A stretch of DNA of 9,110 bases, taken from Bordetella parapertussis (GTDB lineage: Bacteria; Pseudomonadota; Gammaproteobacteria; Burkholderiales; Burkholderiaceae_C). The DNA is taken from contig CAMDJS010000083.1 of NCBI GenBank assembly GCA_945900685.1, forward strand, positions 1 through 9,110, written 5' to 3'. The stretch's first letter is position 1; every line of letters starts with the position of its first letter. This document shows positions 8,166 through 9,110 of this stretch, one piece after another. Made by a program: the position numbers and the translations under genes. Below the pieces are notes generated by a model. The model saw only the letters and a list, made by a program, of their open reading frames with translations. It was not told the origin of the DNA and ran no database searches.

Positions 8166-9110
8166 TCAATCAAATTTCACGCGCGGGTCCACCCACACGT
8201 AACACAGGTCACTGATTAATTTGGTCACCAAACCAATCAGGGTGAATAAATACAAAGTGCCCAGCACCACCGGGTAGTCACGCCGCATCACGCTTTCATA
8301 GCTGAGCAAACCCAAACCATCCAAAGAAAACAAGGTCTCAATCAGCAAAGAGCCAGCGAAAAAAGCGCCTATGAAGGCCGCCGGAAAACCGGTCACTAAC
8401 GGAATCAGCGCATTGCGCATCACATGCTTCCACAGCACCTTGCGCTCAGACAAACCTTTGGCGCGCGCGGTCAATACATATTGCTTACCGATTTCTTCCA
8501 AAAACGCGTTTTTGGTCAGCATGGTGGTGACGGCAAATGCGCCCAGCACACTGGCCGTGACGGGCATGGCAATGTGCCACAAATAGTCTGTGATTTTTGC
8601 GCCCCAGCTTAATGTTTCCCAATTGCTAGAGGTCAGTCCGCGCAAAGGAAACCATTGCAACTGACCGCCAAAGACCACCAGCAAAGCCACACCCAGCACA
8701 AAGCCGGGTATCGCGTAGCCAACCAACACCACCAGACTGGTCAAGGTGTCAAACCGTGTACCGGCGCGCACCGCTTTGGCAATGCCCAAAGGCACAGACA
8801 CCAAATAGCTCAAGAAGAAAGTCCACAAACCCAAACTGATGGAAACAGGCAACTTCTCTTTCACCAATTGCCAAACATCTTTGGGATAGAAAAAACTTTT
8901 GCCCAAATCGAAGCGCGCAAATTGCCCCAGCATTTGCATGAACCGCTCAAGCGGCGGTTTATCAAAACCATAAAGCGCCTTGATTTCGGCAATACGCTCG
9001 GCATCCACGCCTTGTCTGCCACGGTAACCGGCGCCACTGACCGCAGCGCCCTCGCCGCCCGAGTCACGGCCTTGTAATTGCGCCACCATTTGCTCGACCG
9101 GGCCGCCGGG
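8166..9110 (-). CDS. yejB: Peptide ABC transporter, inner-membrane permease (YejB type), 5' end outside window
   Basis: The frame is open from the window edge (first codon CCC at 9110-9108) to TGA at 8168-8166, giving 314 visible residues. Translation from the edge reads PGGPVEQMVAQLQG, matching the APGGPVDQ segment that follows the first membrane helix in E. coli YejB, so the Met at 9089 is internal and the first helix is lost beyond the edge. A periplasmic stretch with SGAGYRGRQGVDAERIAEIKALYGFDKPPLERF follows, then membrane helices of the OppB/DppB permease class (PVSISLGLWTFFLSYLVSVPLGI, DTLTSLVVLVGYAIPGFVLGVALLVVF). The EAA loop (visible residues about 201-235, KQYVLTARAKGLSERKVLWKHVMRNAL) contacts the ATPase. 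The C-terminus is LCYVWVDPRVKFD, like the VDPRIDF ending of E. coli YejB. E. coli YejB is about 364 residues. yejE follows at once; a yejA-type binding-protein gene could lie upstream, unseen. Confidence 0.92.
   Translation of the reverse strand, partial: PGGPVEQMVAQLQGRDSGGEGAAVSGAGYRGRQGVDAERIAEIKALYGFDKPPLERFMQMLGQFARFDLGKSFFYPKDVWQLVKEKLPVSISLGLWTFFLSYLVSVPLGIAKAVRAGTRFDTLTSLVVLVGYAIPGFVLGVALLVVFGGQLQWFPLRGLTSSNWETLSWGAKITDYLWHIAMPVTASVLGAFAVTTMLTKNAFLEEIGKQYVLTARAKGLSERKVLWKHVMRNALIPLVTGFPAAFIGAFFAGSLLIETLFSLDGLGLLSYESVMRRDYPVVLGTLYLFTLIGLVTKLISDLCYVWVDPRVKFD

Noticed and set aside
8166..9089. Taking the Met at 9089 as the real start of yejB.
   Set aside because: The frame stays open to the window edge, and the residues before this Met (PGGPVEQ) match the conserved segment after the first membrane helix of the family, so the gene is cut and does not start here.
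1..9110. An undescribed system, mobile element, CRISPR array or horizontally acquired island.
   Set aside because: Coding is nearly continuous by conserved housekeeping and transporter genes in one direction. No transposase, integrase, direct-repeat array or clear change in base use was seen.

Overview
The window reads as an ordinary housekeeping segment of a betaproteobacterial chromosome. Every gene I can support is on the minus strand, so transcription runs from high to low coordinates. The RimP, NusA and IF2 proteins look like those of Burkholderiales, most like Comamonadaceae. This placement rests on remembered family character (RimP beginning [11 protein letters not shown], NusA beginning [21 protein letters not shown], moderate-to-high GC by eye) and not on a search.

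Upstream block (9110 to 5513): the 3' part of yejB, then complete yejE and yejF. They encode two inner-membrane permeases and a double ATPase of a YejABEF-type peptide ABC importer. The genes are tightly packed: yejE and yejF overlap by 4 bases, and yejB and yejE overlap or nearly touch depending on the start chosen. The 5' end of yejB, and any yejA binding-protein gene, lie beyond position 9110. A strong intrinsic terminator for minus-strand transcription (5480 to 5448) closes the block.

Downstream block (5431 to 1): rimP, nusA, infB, rbfA and the start of truB, the classic bacterial nusA-infB operon. rimP and nusA overlap by 4 bases, nusA and infB are 24 bases apart, infB and rbfA 9 bases apart, and rbfA and truB 2 bases apart. 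The products serve one theme: RimP and RbfA mature the 30S subunit, NusA controls transcription elongation, termination and rRNA antitermination, IF2 places initiator tRNA, and TruB makes pseudouridine 55 in tRNA. truB is cut by the window edge exactly at its predicted catalytic aspartate.

The largest non-coding gap is the 81 bases between yejF and rimP. The feature most worth a second look is there: the terminator's T-run ends only 16 bases before the rimP GTG start, leaving no room for a separate promoter between them. rimP operon transcripts must therefore cross the terminator or start inside it, which allows (but does not prove) attenuation. I found no sign of a mobile element, CRISPR array, RNA gene, defence system or undescribed system, and the long plus-strand open frames are shadows of the minus-strand genes.
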